Assembly (NCBI RefSeq): GCF_004116625.1
Contig: NZ_NXIE01000001.1
Span: 186,001-250,000, forward strand
Direction of reading: 5' to 3'
Length of the DNA stretch: 64,000 nt
Source of the DNA: Halarcobacter mediterraneus
Lineage (GTDB): Bacteria; Campylobacterota; Campylobacteria; Campylobacterales; Arcobacteraceae
Positions 16,583 to 24,119 of this stretch are shown piece by piece (within the stretch, counting starts at the first letter, position 1; each line of letters begins with the position of its first letter). The notes beneath the pieces are model-generated. The model did no database searches. It was not told where the DNA came from and saw only the letters and a program-made list of their open reading frames with translations. A program made the translations under genes and the position numbers.

Positions 16583-18118
16583 ATGAAACATGTACCAATA
16601 GTTGTATTAGATTTTGGTAGTCAATATACACAAATTATTGCAAGAAAACTTAGAGAAGCTGGTGTTTACTCAGAAATTGTACCATTTAGTGAAAGCATAG
16701 AAGATATTAAAGCTAGAACTCCAAAAGGTATTATTCTTTCTGGTGGACCAGCATCTGTTTATGCTGAAGATGCTTATCATCCTGATAAAGAGGTATTTAA
16801 TTTAGGGCTTCCTGTTTTAGGTATTTGTTATGGTATGCAACTTATCTCTCAATATTTTGGTGGCTCGGTTATTCCTGCTGATCATCATGAATATGGTAAA
16901 GCAAAACTTACATTTGAAAAGACAAGCGATATTTTCAAAGACACTACAGATGGTCAAACTGTTTGGATGTCTCATGGAGATAAAGTTGATAAATTAGCCG
17001 ATGGTTTTGAAGTTATTGGAACAAGTGAAAACTCTCCTTTTGCCGCAATTGCAAATATGGATAAAAGAATTTATGCTTTTCAATTTCACCCAGAAGTTTA
17101 CCATTCAGAGCAAGGGTCAAAAATCCTTAAAAACTTCGCAAAATATATTTGTGATTGTGAATCAACTTGGAATATGGGTTCATTTGCTAAAGAACAAATT
17201 ACTAAAATCCAAGAGCAAGTTGGAAACAAAAAAGTTCTTTGTGCTGTATCAGGAGGAGTTGATTCTTCTGTAGTTGCTACACTTTTAGCTGAAGCTATTG
17301 GAGATCAACTTATTCCTGTATTTGTAGACAATGGTCTTCTTAGAGCAAATGAAAGAGAACAAGTAGAAGCTATGTTTAAAAGTAGAGGAGTTAACTTAAT
17401 AACTGTTGATGCAAGTGAAACTTTCCTTTCAAGATTAGCAGGTATTACAGACCCTGAAAGAAAAAGAAAAATCATCGGTGAAACTTTTATTGAAGTATTT
17501 GATGAAGAAGCAAAAAAACATGATGGTATAGAGTTTTTAGCTCAAGGTACACTTTATACAGATGTTATTGAATCAGTTTCTGTAAAAGGACCTTCAAAAA
17601 CAATTAAATCTCATCATAATGTTGGTGGACTTCCAGACTGGATGACATTTGAGTTAATAGAGCCTTTACGAGAAATTTTTAAAGATGAAGTTAGACTTTT
17701 AGGATTAGAACTTGGACTTCCAAAGGATATGATTGGAAGACATCCTTTCCCTGGACCAGGACTTGCTATTAGAGTTATGGGAGATGTAAATAAACCTGAT
17801 TTAGAGTTACTAAGAAAAGCTGATGTTATTATGCTAGATGTTCTTCATGCAACAGGATTATATGATAAAACATGGCAAGCCTTTACAGTACTTCTAAATG
17901 TAAAATCAGTTGGAGTAATGGGTGATAATAGAACTTATGATAACACTGTATGTGTAAGAATAGTTGAAGCAACTGATGGTATGACAGCTACATTTGCACA
18001 TATTCCACATGATATCTTAGAAACAATTTCAAGAAGAATTATCAATGAAGTTGATGGGATTAATAGAGTTGTTTATGATATTTCTTCAAAACCACCAGCA
18101 ACAATTGAGTGGGAATAA
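16583..18118 (+). CDS. guaA: GMP synthase (glutamine-hydrolysing)
   Basis: This enzyme is full length at 511 residues. The glutamine amidotransferase domain has the nucleophile C82 in GICYGMQ and the partners H169 and E171 in FHPEV. The ATP pyrophosphatase P-loop SGGVDSS is at 223-229. The C-terminal dimer domain ends KPPATIEWE, the standard ending. It converts XMP, glutamine and ATP to GMP. It stands alone, with its own promoter and a hairpin overlapping the stop codon. Confidence 0.97.
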   Translation: MKHVPIVVLDFGSQYTQIIARKLREAGVYSEIVPFSESIEDIKARTPKGIILSGGPASVYAEDAYHPDKEVFNLGLPVLGICYGMQLISQYFGGSVIPADHHEYGKAKLTFEKTSDIFKDTTDGQTVWMSHGDKVDKLADGFEVIGTSENSPFAAIANMDKRIYAFQFHPEVYHSEQGSKILKNFAKYICDCESTWNMGSFAKEQITKIQEQVGNKKVLCAVSGGVDSSVVATLLAEAIGDQLIPVFVDNGLLRANEREQVEAMFKSRGVNLITVDASETFLSRLAGITDPERKRKIIGETFIEVFDEEAKKHDGIEFLAQGTLYTDVIESVSVKGPSKTIKSHHNVGGLPDWMTFELIEPLREIFKDEVRLLGLELGLPKDMIGRHPFPGPGLAIRVMGDVNKPDLELLRKADVIMLDVLHATGLYDKTWQAFTVLLNVKSVGVMGDNRTYDNTVCVRIVEATDGMTATFAHIPHDILETISRRIINEVDGINRVVYDISSKPPATIEWE

Positions 18119-18135
18119 AAGCGATAGCTTTTATT
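18114..18135 (+). terminator. Hairpin at the end of guaA
   Basis: The nine-base arms AATAAAAGC (18114-18122) and GCTTTTATT (18127-18135) are perfect, with a GATA loop, and include the stop codon. The stem is A/T-rich and ends in T's, so it can stop transcription. It is also the left part of a larger nested repeat. Confidence 0.6.
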
Positions 18136-18220
18136 CATCTTGCACTAGATTTAGGTTCGAAGTACTTTTAGTACATCTTCTCCTAAATCTAGCACAATCT
18201 AAACAAAATCTATCACTTTT
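18117..18220. repeat. Nested inverted-repeat element of about 104 bp after guaA
   Basis: The outer arms AAAAGCGATAG (18117-18127) and CTATCACTTTT (18210-18220) match at 10 of 11 positions, or 11 with a G-T pair. The inner arms CTAGATTTAGG (18145-18155) and CCTAAATCTAG (18182-18192) are perfect, with a further small stem GAAG/CTTC inside. No reading frame is present. The rest of the gap to the next gene (18221-18358) is AT-rich with nothing recognisable apart from a probable promoter. Confidence 0.55.
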
Positions 18221-18358
18221 CACAGTTTTTATTTTAAAAATCTAATTTTATCTTTCATTATTTTAATAGTTTTTAACTATAAATCACTTCTTAAAAAATG
18301 TATATTTACTAAAATTTCAATATAATAACTTTACATTTAATAAGGATATATAATAATT

Positions 18359-18790
18359 ATGAAAAATGACAATTTAAAAGAACTTGTGATTGAATATTTT
18401 AGGAAAGTAGATAATGGTGACTCTAGTTATCTTGAGTTATTCTCAGATGATGTTGATTTTTTCTTCCCTAAATTTGGACAAAAAAAAGGAAAAAAGGCAT
18501 TAATTGAATTTGGTAATAGAATAGGAAGTTCTTTAACAAGCATATGGCATGATATAGATGGCTTTCAAATAACAACTGCTGAAAATAAGGTAATTGTTGA
18601 AGGACAAGAAGGAGGAGTGATGAGTGATGGAACTTCTTGGCCTGATAATAATATATCAATAGGTCGTTTTTGTAGTGTATTTGAGTTTACTGGAAAATTT
18701 ATTAGTCGTATGTATGTATATGTAGATCCTGATTTCCCTAGCCGAGATTTAGAAAGAATTTCAGTATTGTCAGAGGGAAATAACACATAA
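18359..18790 (+). CDS. SnoaL-like (NTF2-fold) protein
   Basis: This 143-residue protein follows the SnoaL/NTF2 pattern: N-terminal helix LKELVIEYFRKVDNGD, then YLELFSDDVDFFFP, a central helix GKKALIEFGNRIG, and the strands GRFCSVFEFTGKFISRMYVYVDPDF. Members are small cone-shaped enzymes or binding proteins with varied ligands, so no specific role can be given. It has its own upstream region and stands at the left side of the accessory stretch. Its base composition resembles the host. Confidence 0.7.
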   Translation: MKNDNLKELVIEYFRKVDNGDSSYLELFSDDVDFFFPKFGQKKGKKALIEFGNRIGSSLTSIWHDIDGFQITTAENKVIVEGQEGGVMSDGTSWPDNNISIGRFCSVFEFTGKFISRMYVYVDPDFPSRDLERISVLSEGNNT

Positions 18791-18919
18791 TAAACTATTC
18801 AAAAAAGATTTCTGTAGGTTATATTTTCAGCTAGACATATTAGTTGGTTTTATATATAATTTATTATTGTTAAATAGTTAGATGTCAGTTAAGCACTCAT
18901 GTTTATTAAAGGAGATTAA

Positions 18920-19558
18920 ATGGATATAAATAACATCATAACTTTTATAGCGGTAGCGACCCTGTTGGTTATTTCACCTGGCCCGAATGGTTTCCTTATT
19001 GCTAAAACAGTTCCAGTGTCTGGACAAAAAGCGGGCTTCGCTAATATTTGGGGATTCGTTGGTGCTTTTTATGTGCATGGAACATTATCTATATTTGGTA
19101 TATCAGTACTTCTTGTTCAATCTTCTCAAGCGTTCTTTATCTTTAAATCTTTAGGTGCAGCTTATTTAGTTTGGATTGGTATCAAATCACTTATTGCTGC
19201 TTTCAAAGTTGATAGTATTAAAGTATCAGATTTAGCTCAGAAAACTACGAAGTCTATTTCGATGCGCACAGCATTTTTAGAGGGCTTCTTAACAAACGTG
19301 CTCAACCCCAAAGTGTCAATGTTCTATTTGGCGGCCTTTCCGCAATTTATATCCATAAACGAGAGTTCAATGAATGCATATGCATTGGTAACTGCTCACG
19401 TTGTGGTGAACTTTGTGTGGTTTTCAACAATGGTATTGATGTTGTCACGTATAAAAAGTGCTACTAACAACGTTCGATTTAGAAGGTGGTTAAGCTCCAT
19501 CACTGGTATTGTATTTATTGGTTTTGGGGCAAAGTTGGCATTAATGAAAAGTAGTTAA
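18920..19558 (+). CDS. LysE/RhtB-family exporter (cassette gene)
   Basis: This 212-residue membrane protein has about six hydrophobic segments. The N-terminal TLLVISPGPNGFLIAKT is the LysE/RhtB signature, and TNVLNPKVSMFYLAAFPQF is the second conserved block. The family exports amino acids and related metabolites; the substrate is unknown. Codon choice differs from the neighbours, with runs such as GCGGGCTTCGC and more G/C in third positions, pointing to recent transfer. The stop codon lies inside an attC-like R'' box, as in compact integron cassettes. Shine-Dalgarno AAAGGAG precedes the ATG. Confidence 0.88.
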   Translation: MDINNIITFIAVATLLVISPGPNGFLIAKTVPVSGQKAGFANIWGFVGAFYVHGTLSIFGISVLLVQSSQAFFIFKSLGAAYLVWIGIKSLIAAFKVDSIKVSDLAQKTTKSISMRTAFLEGFLTNVLNPKVSMFYLAAFPQFISINESSMNAYALVTAHVVVNFVWFSTMVLMLSRIKSATNNVRFRRWLSSITGIVFIGFGAKLALMKSS

Positions 19559-19621
19559 CAAACCAATTAATATGACCTCAAGACGCTTCGCTTCTTTTGG
19601 TAGCTTATTGGGGCGTTAGGT
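19553..19621 (+). other. attC-like recombination site 1
   Basis: R'' is AGTTAAC (19553-19559) and R' is GTTAGGT (19615-19621). The L'' and L' boxes pair as CCAATTAA (19563-19570) and TTATTGG (19605-19611), with one extra base on the L'' side, the asymmetry expected of attC. The centre AAGACGC/GCTTCTT forms a stem with a TTC loop. Total length is 69 bp, in the normal attC range. R'' departs from RYYYAAC at one base. Confidence 0.65.
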
Positions 19622-19640
19622 TAAAAAATAAAGGAAAGTT

Positions 19641-19922
19641 ATGAGTATTACAAGAATAAATGAATTCCAATCAGCAGAAGGAAAAGAAGATGAACTATTT
19701 GATTTTTTAAAATCTTTAATCCCTTACATTACTTCATCTGATGGATGTCTAATGTGTGAAGTATTAAAAAGTGATGAATTTCCAAATAAGTTTATAGTAA
19801 TAGAAAAATGGGACTCGAAAGAATCTCACATAAAATCTATTGAAGCTTTTCCAAAAGATCAAATGCAAAATGCAATGTCACTCTTTGGTGATACACCAAA
19901 AGGTGGGTATCACCACACCTAA
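19641..19922 (+). CDS. Antibiotic biosynthesis monooxygenase (ABM) domain protein (cassette gene)
   Basis: This single ABM domain has 93 residues: strand SITRINEFQSAEGKEDEL, helix FDFLKSLIPYI, the conserved small turn SSDGCLMCEVLKS, strand KFIVIEKWDSKESHIKSIE, and a short tail. Such ferredoxin-like dimers oxidise quinols or aromatic compounds, or degrade haem; the substrate is unknown. The gene begins 20 bp after attC 1 and its stop TAA is inside the R'' box of attC 2, so it fills one cassette. A second ABM protein lies at 24755-25030. Confidence 0.8.
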   Translation: MSITRINEFQSAEGKEDELFDFLKSLIPYITSSDGCLMCEVLKSDEFPNKFIVIEKWDSKESHIKSIEAFPKDQMQNAMSLFGDTPKGGYHHT

Positions 19923-19985
19923 CAAATCATAGGAGAGAAATATTTGACCCTGTGGCTCAAATATTTCTCAACTCAAACGTTATCC
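19917..19985 (+). other. attC-like recombination site 2
   Basis: R'' ACCTAAC (19917-19923) fits RYYYAAC exactly. R' is GTTATCC (19979-19985). A perfect 13-bp stem, GAGAAATATTTGA (19935-19947) and TCAAATATTTCTC (19957-19969), fills the centre. The right end CTCAAACGTTAT is nearly the same as in site 3, and both sites begin CTAACAAA. Length is 69 bp. Confidence 0.7.
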
Positions 19986-20020
19986 AAAAACAGGAAATAA
20001 ACTTTTACAAAGTTTTATGA

Positions 20021-20026
20021 TATAAT
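20021..20026 (+). promoter_or_regulatory. -10 box of the toxin-antitoxin cassette
   Basis: TATAAT at 20021-20026 within ATGATATAATACAC, 33 bp before the antitoxin start, so this cassette probably carries its own promoter. Toxin-antitoxin cassettes usually do. A Shine-Dalgarno AAAGGAG follows. Confidence 0.6.
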
Positions 20027-20058
20027 ACACTTATACATCACTACATAAAGGAGTATTT

Positions 20059-20307
20059 ATGCATAGATTAAATTTAACAATTGATGAAGAATTATATGAA
20101 CAAGTAAGAGCAGTTAGTTTTATAGAAAAGAAATCAATTTCACAAATGATTAGAGAAAGTCTTAGTGAATATATTGCAAAAAATTCAAAAACTAAAGAAC
20201 AAGCTAATTTAATACTAAAAGCAGATGATGAAAAAGAGATTTTATCAATATTAGCAAATGATGAATTTACCTCAAATGAAGATTTTAAAAATAAATTTAA
20301 CTTATGA
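20059..20307 (+). CDS. RelB/RHH-type antitoxin (cassette gene)
   Basis: This 82-residue antitoxin has an N-terminal ribbon-helix-helix: strand HRLNLTIDEELYEQVRA and helix KKSISQMIRESLSEYIA. An acidic, probably flexible C-terminal part follows (ADDEKEILSILANDEF) and should wrap the toxin. It binds its own promoter in related systems. It overlaps the toxin gene by 4 bp (ATGA), typical coupling. Confidence 0.82.
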   Translation: MHRLNLTIDEELYEQVRAVSFIEKKSISQMIRESLSEYIAKNSKTKEQANLILKADDEKEILSILANDEFTSNEDFKNKFNL

Positions 20308-20543
20308 TTATTTCATATTCTAAGACATTTGAAAAGAAGTTTTCAAAATATGATAGAAAACTTCAAGAAAAAATATTTAATGCCATTCAAAACTTGCCAG
20401 ATGGAGATGTTAAAAGATTAACAGGTAATGAGATACCTCCTATTTATAGAATCAGAGTTTCAAAGTACAGAATACTTTTTCACATGAATGAGGAAGAGAT
20501 TCAAATATTAAAAGTTGATAGCAGAGGTGATATTTACAAGTAG
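20304..20543 (+). CDS. RelE/ParE-family toxin (cassette gene)
   Basis: This 79-residue toxin follows the RelE/ParE fold: strand IISYSKTFEKKFSKYD, helix KLQEKIFNAIQNLPDGDV, strands VKRLTGNEIPPIYRIRVSKYRILFHMNEEEIQILKVDSRGDIYK. The YRIRVSKYRILF stretch is the basic core strand of RelE ribonucleases, and the terminal RGDIYK matches the family ending. It should cleave mRNA on the ribosome or poison gyrase; which one is not resolved. Toxin-antitoxin pairs are common integron cassettes, where they stabilise the array. Confidence 0.82.
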   Translation: MIISYSKTFEKKFSKYDRKLQEKIFNAIQNLPDGDVKRLTGNEIPPIYRIRVSKYRILFHMNEEEIQILKVDSRGDIYK

Positions 20544-20549
20544 TAAATT

Positions 20550-20603
20550 GTCTAACAAAACTTTGCAGTGAACGCACAGCGTCACTGAAGTCAAACGTTA
20601 TAT
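20550..20603 (+). other. attC-like recombination site 3
   Basis: R'' GTCTAAC (20550-20556) fits RYYYAAC exactly; R' is GTTATAT (20597-20603). The central stem pairs CAGTGA with TCACTG and CGC with GCG around an ACA loop, with one bulged A (20572). The outer ACTT/AAGT pair has two extra bases (20564-20565) on the left arm, like attC extrahelical bases. The end GTCAAACGTTAT matches site 2. Confidence 0.7.
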
Positions 20604-20621
20604 TATAAAGATAAACAACAA

Positions 20622-21437
20622 ATGAACTATCAAACATTTAAACCACATAAAGATTTAGAATCTATTGTTAAGTTTTATTGGACTTTAGAAGTGCCTTTTG
20701 ATTCAAAAAATAAAAAGCAAAAAATTTTACCAGATGGCTGTATAGAAATGACTTTTAATTTTGGAGACAAAATTAAAAGATATACTTCTAAAGAAGACTT
20801 TATACTTCATCCAAATGCAATGGTAATGGGGCAGAGAACAAAATCATATTATATTTTGCCTATTGGAGATGTAGATACTTTTGCTATATGTTTTTATCCT
20901 CTTGGTTTTGCAAATTTTATACAAACACTTCTTAAAGACTTGGTCGATAAAGAAACACCAATATCACAACTTTTTGAAAAAACACAAGCTGAAGAATTAG
21001 AACAACACATGGCACATGCAAAAGATACCCAAGAAAGAATCAATATTATTGAAACTTTTTTATTAAAAAAACTTAATTTAAAAAATACAATAAATAATAT
21101 TGTAAAATCAACAGTTGATACTTTATTAAAGACTAATGGAAAAACTCCAATAAATGTCATCTTGAAAGATAATATTTCAAAGAGAAGACAGATTGAAAGA
21201 TACTTTAGAAAACAAATTGGCATAAGTCCGAAGCAATTGAGCAAGGCAATTCGATTGCAAGCAACTTTACAATTACTATTCAATAAAAAATCTGAAACTT
21301 TGACAGACATTGCATATGAGAGTGAATATTTTGATCAAAGTCACTTTGTAAAAGATTTCAAAGAGCTAACTGGGATTACACCCAAAGACCTTTTAAACAA
21401 TGAACATATGGCTCTAGCTTCACTTTTTTATAAATAA
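20622..21437 (+). CDS. AraC-family transcriptional regulator
   Basis: This 271-residue regulator has an N-terminal ligand-type domain (DUF6597-like) with ILPDGCIEMTFNFGD and FYPLGFANF, and a C-terminal double helix-turn-helix from about residue 170: SKRRQIERYFRKQIGISPKQLSKAIRL and LTDIAYESEYFDQSHFVKDFKELTGITPKD. The first helix block and the SPKQ and TPKD phrases are typical of AraC regulators. It starts only 19 bp after attC 3, as a cassette gene would, but no attC is seen after it. It may regulate the VOC protein downstream. Confidence 0.85.
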   Translation: MNYQTFKPHKDLESIVKFYWTLEVPFDSKNKKQKILPDGCIEMTFNFGDKIKRYTSKEDFILHPNAMVMGQRTKSYYILPIGDVDTFAICFYPLGFANFIQTLLKDLVDKETPISQLFEKTQAEELEQHMAHAKDTQERINIIETFLLKKLNLKNTINNIVKSTVDTLLKTNGKTPINVILKDNISKRRQIERYFRKQIGISPKQLSKAIRLQATLQLLFNKKSETLTDIAYESEYFDQSHFVKDFKELTGITPKDLLNNEHMALASLFYK

Positions 21438-21531
21438 ATCTGAAGTGTCGCATTTCTACTATTTTAAATCTTATTATTAAGTTATAGTTTAAATCTCTAT
21501 ATGAGTCAAAATAAATTTAAAAGGAGAAGTG

Positions 21532-21900
21532 ATGAAAAGTTATATTTCAATGTTTGAAATTCCAGCTACTGATATTTCACGAGCAATTAATTTTTATCAA
21601 ACATTATTAGAGATTAAAATTGAAAAAATGGATGTTGAAGGTATGCAAATGGGAATATTACCTTATGAAGAACAAATGGTAACAGGAGTAATTATAAAAG
21701 CAGAAGGATATGAACCATCAGCAAACGGAGTAACAATCTACTTAAATGTAGGTGAAAATCTACAATTATTTCTTGACAAAGTAGAGAATAATGGTGGGAA
21801 AATCATAGTACCTAAAACAGCTCATGCAGATGAGAATGGCTACTTTGCAATATTCCTTGATTCTGAAGGAAACAAGATAGCTTTAAATTCACCTAGTTAA
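21532..21900 (+). CDS. VOC/glyoxalase-family protein
   Basis: This protein has about 122 residues with two beta-alpha-beta-beta-beta units of the vicinal oxygen chelate fold: YISMFEIPATDISRAINFYQTLL opens the first, VTIYLNVGENLQLFLDKVENNGGKIIVPKT the second, and GYFAIFLDSEGNKIALNSP is the standard end. The ligand is unknown. Shine-Dalgarno AGGAG at 21522-21526 favours ATG 21532 over the preceding GTG. The gene lies 94 bp after the AraC gene, so they may work together. Confidence 0.82.
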   Translation: MKSYISMFEIPATDISRAINFYQTLLEIKIEKMDVEGMQMGILPYEEQMVTGVIIKAEGYEPSANGVTIYLNVGENLQLFLDKVENNGGKIIVPKTAHADENGYFAIFLDSEGNKIALNSPS

Positions 21901-21963
21901 AGATAAAAAGTGCTATGATTTAAAAAACTAGTTGCTATAACGTTATAAAAAGGATTAAATATA

Positions 21964-22287
21964 ATGAAAAGAATAATATTGGTTATTTTACTATCAGTAT
22001 TTTTATTTGCTGAAAACAATTTACCAGAAGGGGCAATTAAAAGAGGTTCTTTATCAAATACAAAATTAATTAACGATGCTAAATTAGGAGTAATCTCAAA
22101 AGTTGCACAAATGGGATGTAAGAAACCTGAATCATTTAAGCCTTTTGTTTTGGCTATGCCAATGGGTAAAGTAGGTTCAAGAGTATGGAAAGAATTATGG
22201 ATAGTGCAGGGGTGTAATTCTAAATACCCAGTTGAAATTATCTTTAGTGAAGATGGATTAGGTGCTGCAAATTGGTCAATTAATTAA
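21964..22287 (+). CDS. Secreted protein of unknown function
   Basis: This 107-residue protein starts with a clear signal peptide (MKRIILVILLSVFLFAENN, cleavage near residue 16-17). The mature part has two cysteines (MGCKK and VQGCNSK) that could form a disulfide, and a final strand YPVEIIFSEDGLGAANWSIN. I do not recognise the family. It is probably periplasmic. An ankyrin protein that is also exported follows in the same direction. Confidence 0.6.
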   Translation: MKRIILVILLSVFLFAENNLPEGAIKRGSLSNTKLINDAKLGVISKVAQMGCKKPESFKPFVLAMPMGKVGSRVWKELWIVQGCNSKYPVEIIFSEDGLGAANWSIN

Positions 22288-22388
22288 TTATTATAGAGTT
22301 AAAAGATAATTTTTGTTATGATTTAAAATCACTCTTTATATAATTATTTAGTTGTATGAGTATCTAATTTATTCATTAAAGGAAAAAA

Positions 22389-23879
22389 ATGAAAAAAATC
22401 TTATTTATCTTCTTATTATTTTCAAATATCATTTTTGCAAACTCAAATATTACTCCAGAAACGATCATGTATGGAAATTGCCTTAATAGTTATGAAAAAA
22501 AATATATGAAAAAATCAAATAATAAAGCTTTTGCATATGCAATGCAAACTAATGGTAAAAGTTCTTGTGGTTGGGGAAGTAGATATAAAACTATAGAAGA
22601 AGCTAGACAAATGGCTTTAAAATATTGTAGTAAAAGAAAATTAAATGTTGAGTGTAAAGTTATTGATGAAAATGGAAAACTTATTGTAGAAAAAGATGAC
22701 TTTATACCAATTGTTCCAAAATCAAATAGATATTTATCAAAAGATGAATATTCTAAATATCTAGAAAATGGAAAAGAAATTATAAATAGTAGTAAATGTC
22801 TTTATTCTTTTAAAATTTATCTTAGAGGTAAAGAACATCAGTCTTTTTATTTTGCTAGGGATAGTAAAGGAAATGAAGTATGTGGAAAGAGTAAAAATAA
22901 ATTTTCTATCCAAGAAGCAAAAGAAACTGCCTTTGCTCAATGTAAAAAAGCTTTAAAGAAAGAAAATATAAATGCAATATGTAAACCTTATGCAGTTAAT
23001 TTTAAGATTGTAGGAAAAGCAGAAGATTTTGGATATGTTAAAGGTAAAGCTGATTATTTAGATGCTATTTATAGAGGGAAAATAAATAAGATTAAAAGAT
23101 ATATTTCTGAAAATGCTGATATAAATGCTATTGCAAAAGATGGTAGTTCTCCTATTTTTGTTGCTGCTGCAAAAGGGGATGAAGAGTTTTTCTTATCTTT
23201 AATTGAAAAAAAAGCAAATCCTAAACAAATAATGAATGATGGTAGTAATTTATTAATAGCAGCTGTATTAGGTGAAAATCCAAATATTATAAGATATTTA
23301 TTGTCAAAAGGCTTTGATATTAATACACAAAATGATAAAGGATATACTCCCTTGCATATTGCTTTTAAAAAGTTTGATACTTATCTTATTGAAATTTTAA
23401 TGCAAGAAGGAGCTGATGCTACTATTAAAGACAAAAAAGGTGTAAGTGGATATGATTTAGCCAAAAAATGGAAAATTGACCTTGATGTTCTAAAGAAGAT
23501 AGATATAAATCGAAAAAAAGACAATTGTAATCAAGTATTTTATGCTGCTAAAAATGGTGATGTTTTAGGTTTGAAAAAATTAGCAAAATTAAAAGCTAAT
23601 TTTAAAAAATCATGCGATTTTGATTCAATTACACTTGACTATTCAAAAGATGATAAGAGAATAACTCGAATACTTCTTGATAATGGAATAGATATAAATG
23701 TTAAAAATAATAGAGGTGAAACAGCTTTAATGAATGCAAAAACTGCTAAAAAAGTAAAAATTCTTTTGGATTTAGGGGCAGATAAAATGATTAAAGATAA
23801 AAATGGTAAAACAGCTTATGAGCGTGTTAAAAATGATAAGTATGTAAGTGAAGAGATTAAAGATTTACTTAAATATTAA
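22389..23879 (+). CDS. Exported ankyrin-repeat protein with Cys-containing N-terminal repeats
   Basis: The protein has 496 residues with a signal peptide (1-17). The N-terminal part holds two related units of about 85 residues, each with FAYAMQTNGKSSCGWG- or FYFARDSKGNEVCGKS-like strands followed by an Ala-rich helix with paired cysteines (ARQMALKYCSKRKLNVECKV; AKETAFAQCKKALKKE). From about residue 215 there are ankyrin repeats (DGSSPIFVAAAKGD, DKGYTPLHIAFKKFD, and a further set near 430-480). Ankyrin repeats bind proteins; the partner is unknown. It lies in the accessory region between secreted unknowns. Confidence 0.8.
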   Translation: MKKILFIFLLFSNIIFANSNITPETIMYGNCLNSYEKKYMKKSNNKAFAYAMQTNGKSSCGWGSRYKTIEEARQMALKYCSKRKLNVECKVIDENGKLIVEKDDFIPIVPKSNRYLSKDEYSKYLENGKEIINSSKCLYSFKIYLRGKEHQSFYFARDSKGNEVCGKSKNKFSIQEAKETAFAQCKKALKKENINAICKPYAVNFKIVGKAEDFGYVKGKADYLDAIYRGKINKIKRYISENADINAIAKDGSSPIFVAAAKGDEEFFLSLIEKKANPKQIMNDGSNLLIAAVLGENPNIIRYLLSKGFDINTQNDKGYTPLHIAFKKFDTYLIEILMQEGADATIKDKKGVSGYDLAKKWKIDLDVLKKIDINRKKDNCNQVFYAAKNGDVLGLKKLAKLKANFKKSCDFDSITLDYSKDDKRITRILLDNGIDINVKNNRGETALMNAKTAKKVKILLDLGADKMIKDKNGKTAYERVKNDKYVSEEIKDLLKY

Positions 23880-23910
23880 ATTTACTTTTTTCAAATGAAA
23901 AAGAAAGAAA

Positions 23911-24117
23911 GTGAGATATGATGTGAAAAAAGTTCTAATAGCAGGAGCTACAGGCTATTTAGGTGGATATGTAGCAAAAGGTTTAGAAAAAAATTTAAAA
24001 AATGGTTGGCGTCTTCCTACTTTTGATGAGTTAAGAACAATTCTTGATAGTAAGTGTGAAAAAAATACAATCAATTCTAAATTGTTTCCTGATATAAAAC
24101 TTTTATCTAATAGTTAA
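23911..24117 (+). pseudogene. Chimeric remnant: NAD-binding SDR start joined to a DUF1566 piece
   Basis: The frame of 68 codons joins two unrelated pieces. Residues 6-28 read VKKVLIAGATGYLGGYVAKG, the Rossmann start of an NmrA/epimerase-like SDR. Residues 29-63 read NGWRLPTFDELRTILD plus INSKLFPDI, which is the DUF1566 (Lcl) fold start. The join falls in an A-rich run near 23980-24000. Neither domain is complete, so this looks like a deletion fusion of two gene ends rather than a working protein. The GTG at 23923 is the likely original SDR start. Confidence 0.65.
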
Positions 24118-24119
24118 AA

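Noticed and set aside
18153-18162. AGGTTCGAAG, like a tRNA T-arm.
   Set aside because: No acceptor, D or anticodon arms around it; it is inside the nested inverted repeat.
20894-21310. Long minus-strand frame inside the AraC gene, and similar shadow frames elsewhere.
   Set aside because: Cys/Ser/Phe-rich translations without ribosome sites; they mirror the strong coding strand in an AT-rich genome.
21893-21948. A fourth attC-like site after the VOC gene (CTAGTT/AACTAG stem and AACGTTAT end).
   Set aside because: There is no R'' box with AAC at the expected place and the stem does not align with the GTT end. The shared AACGTTAT 8-mer is part of a local palindrome and may be chance.
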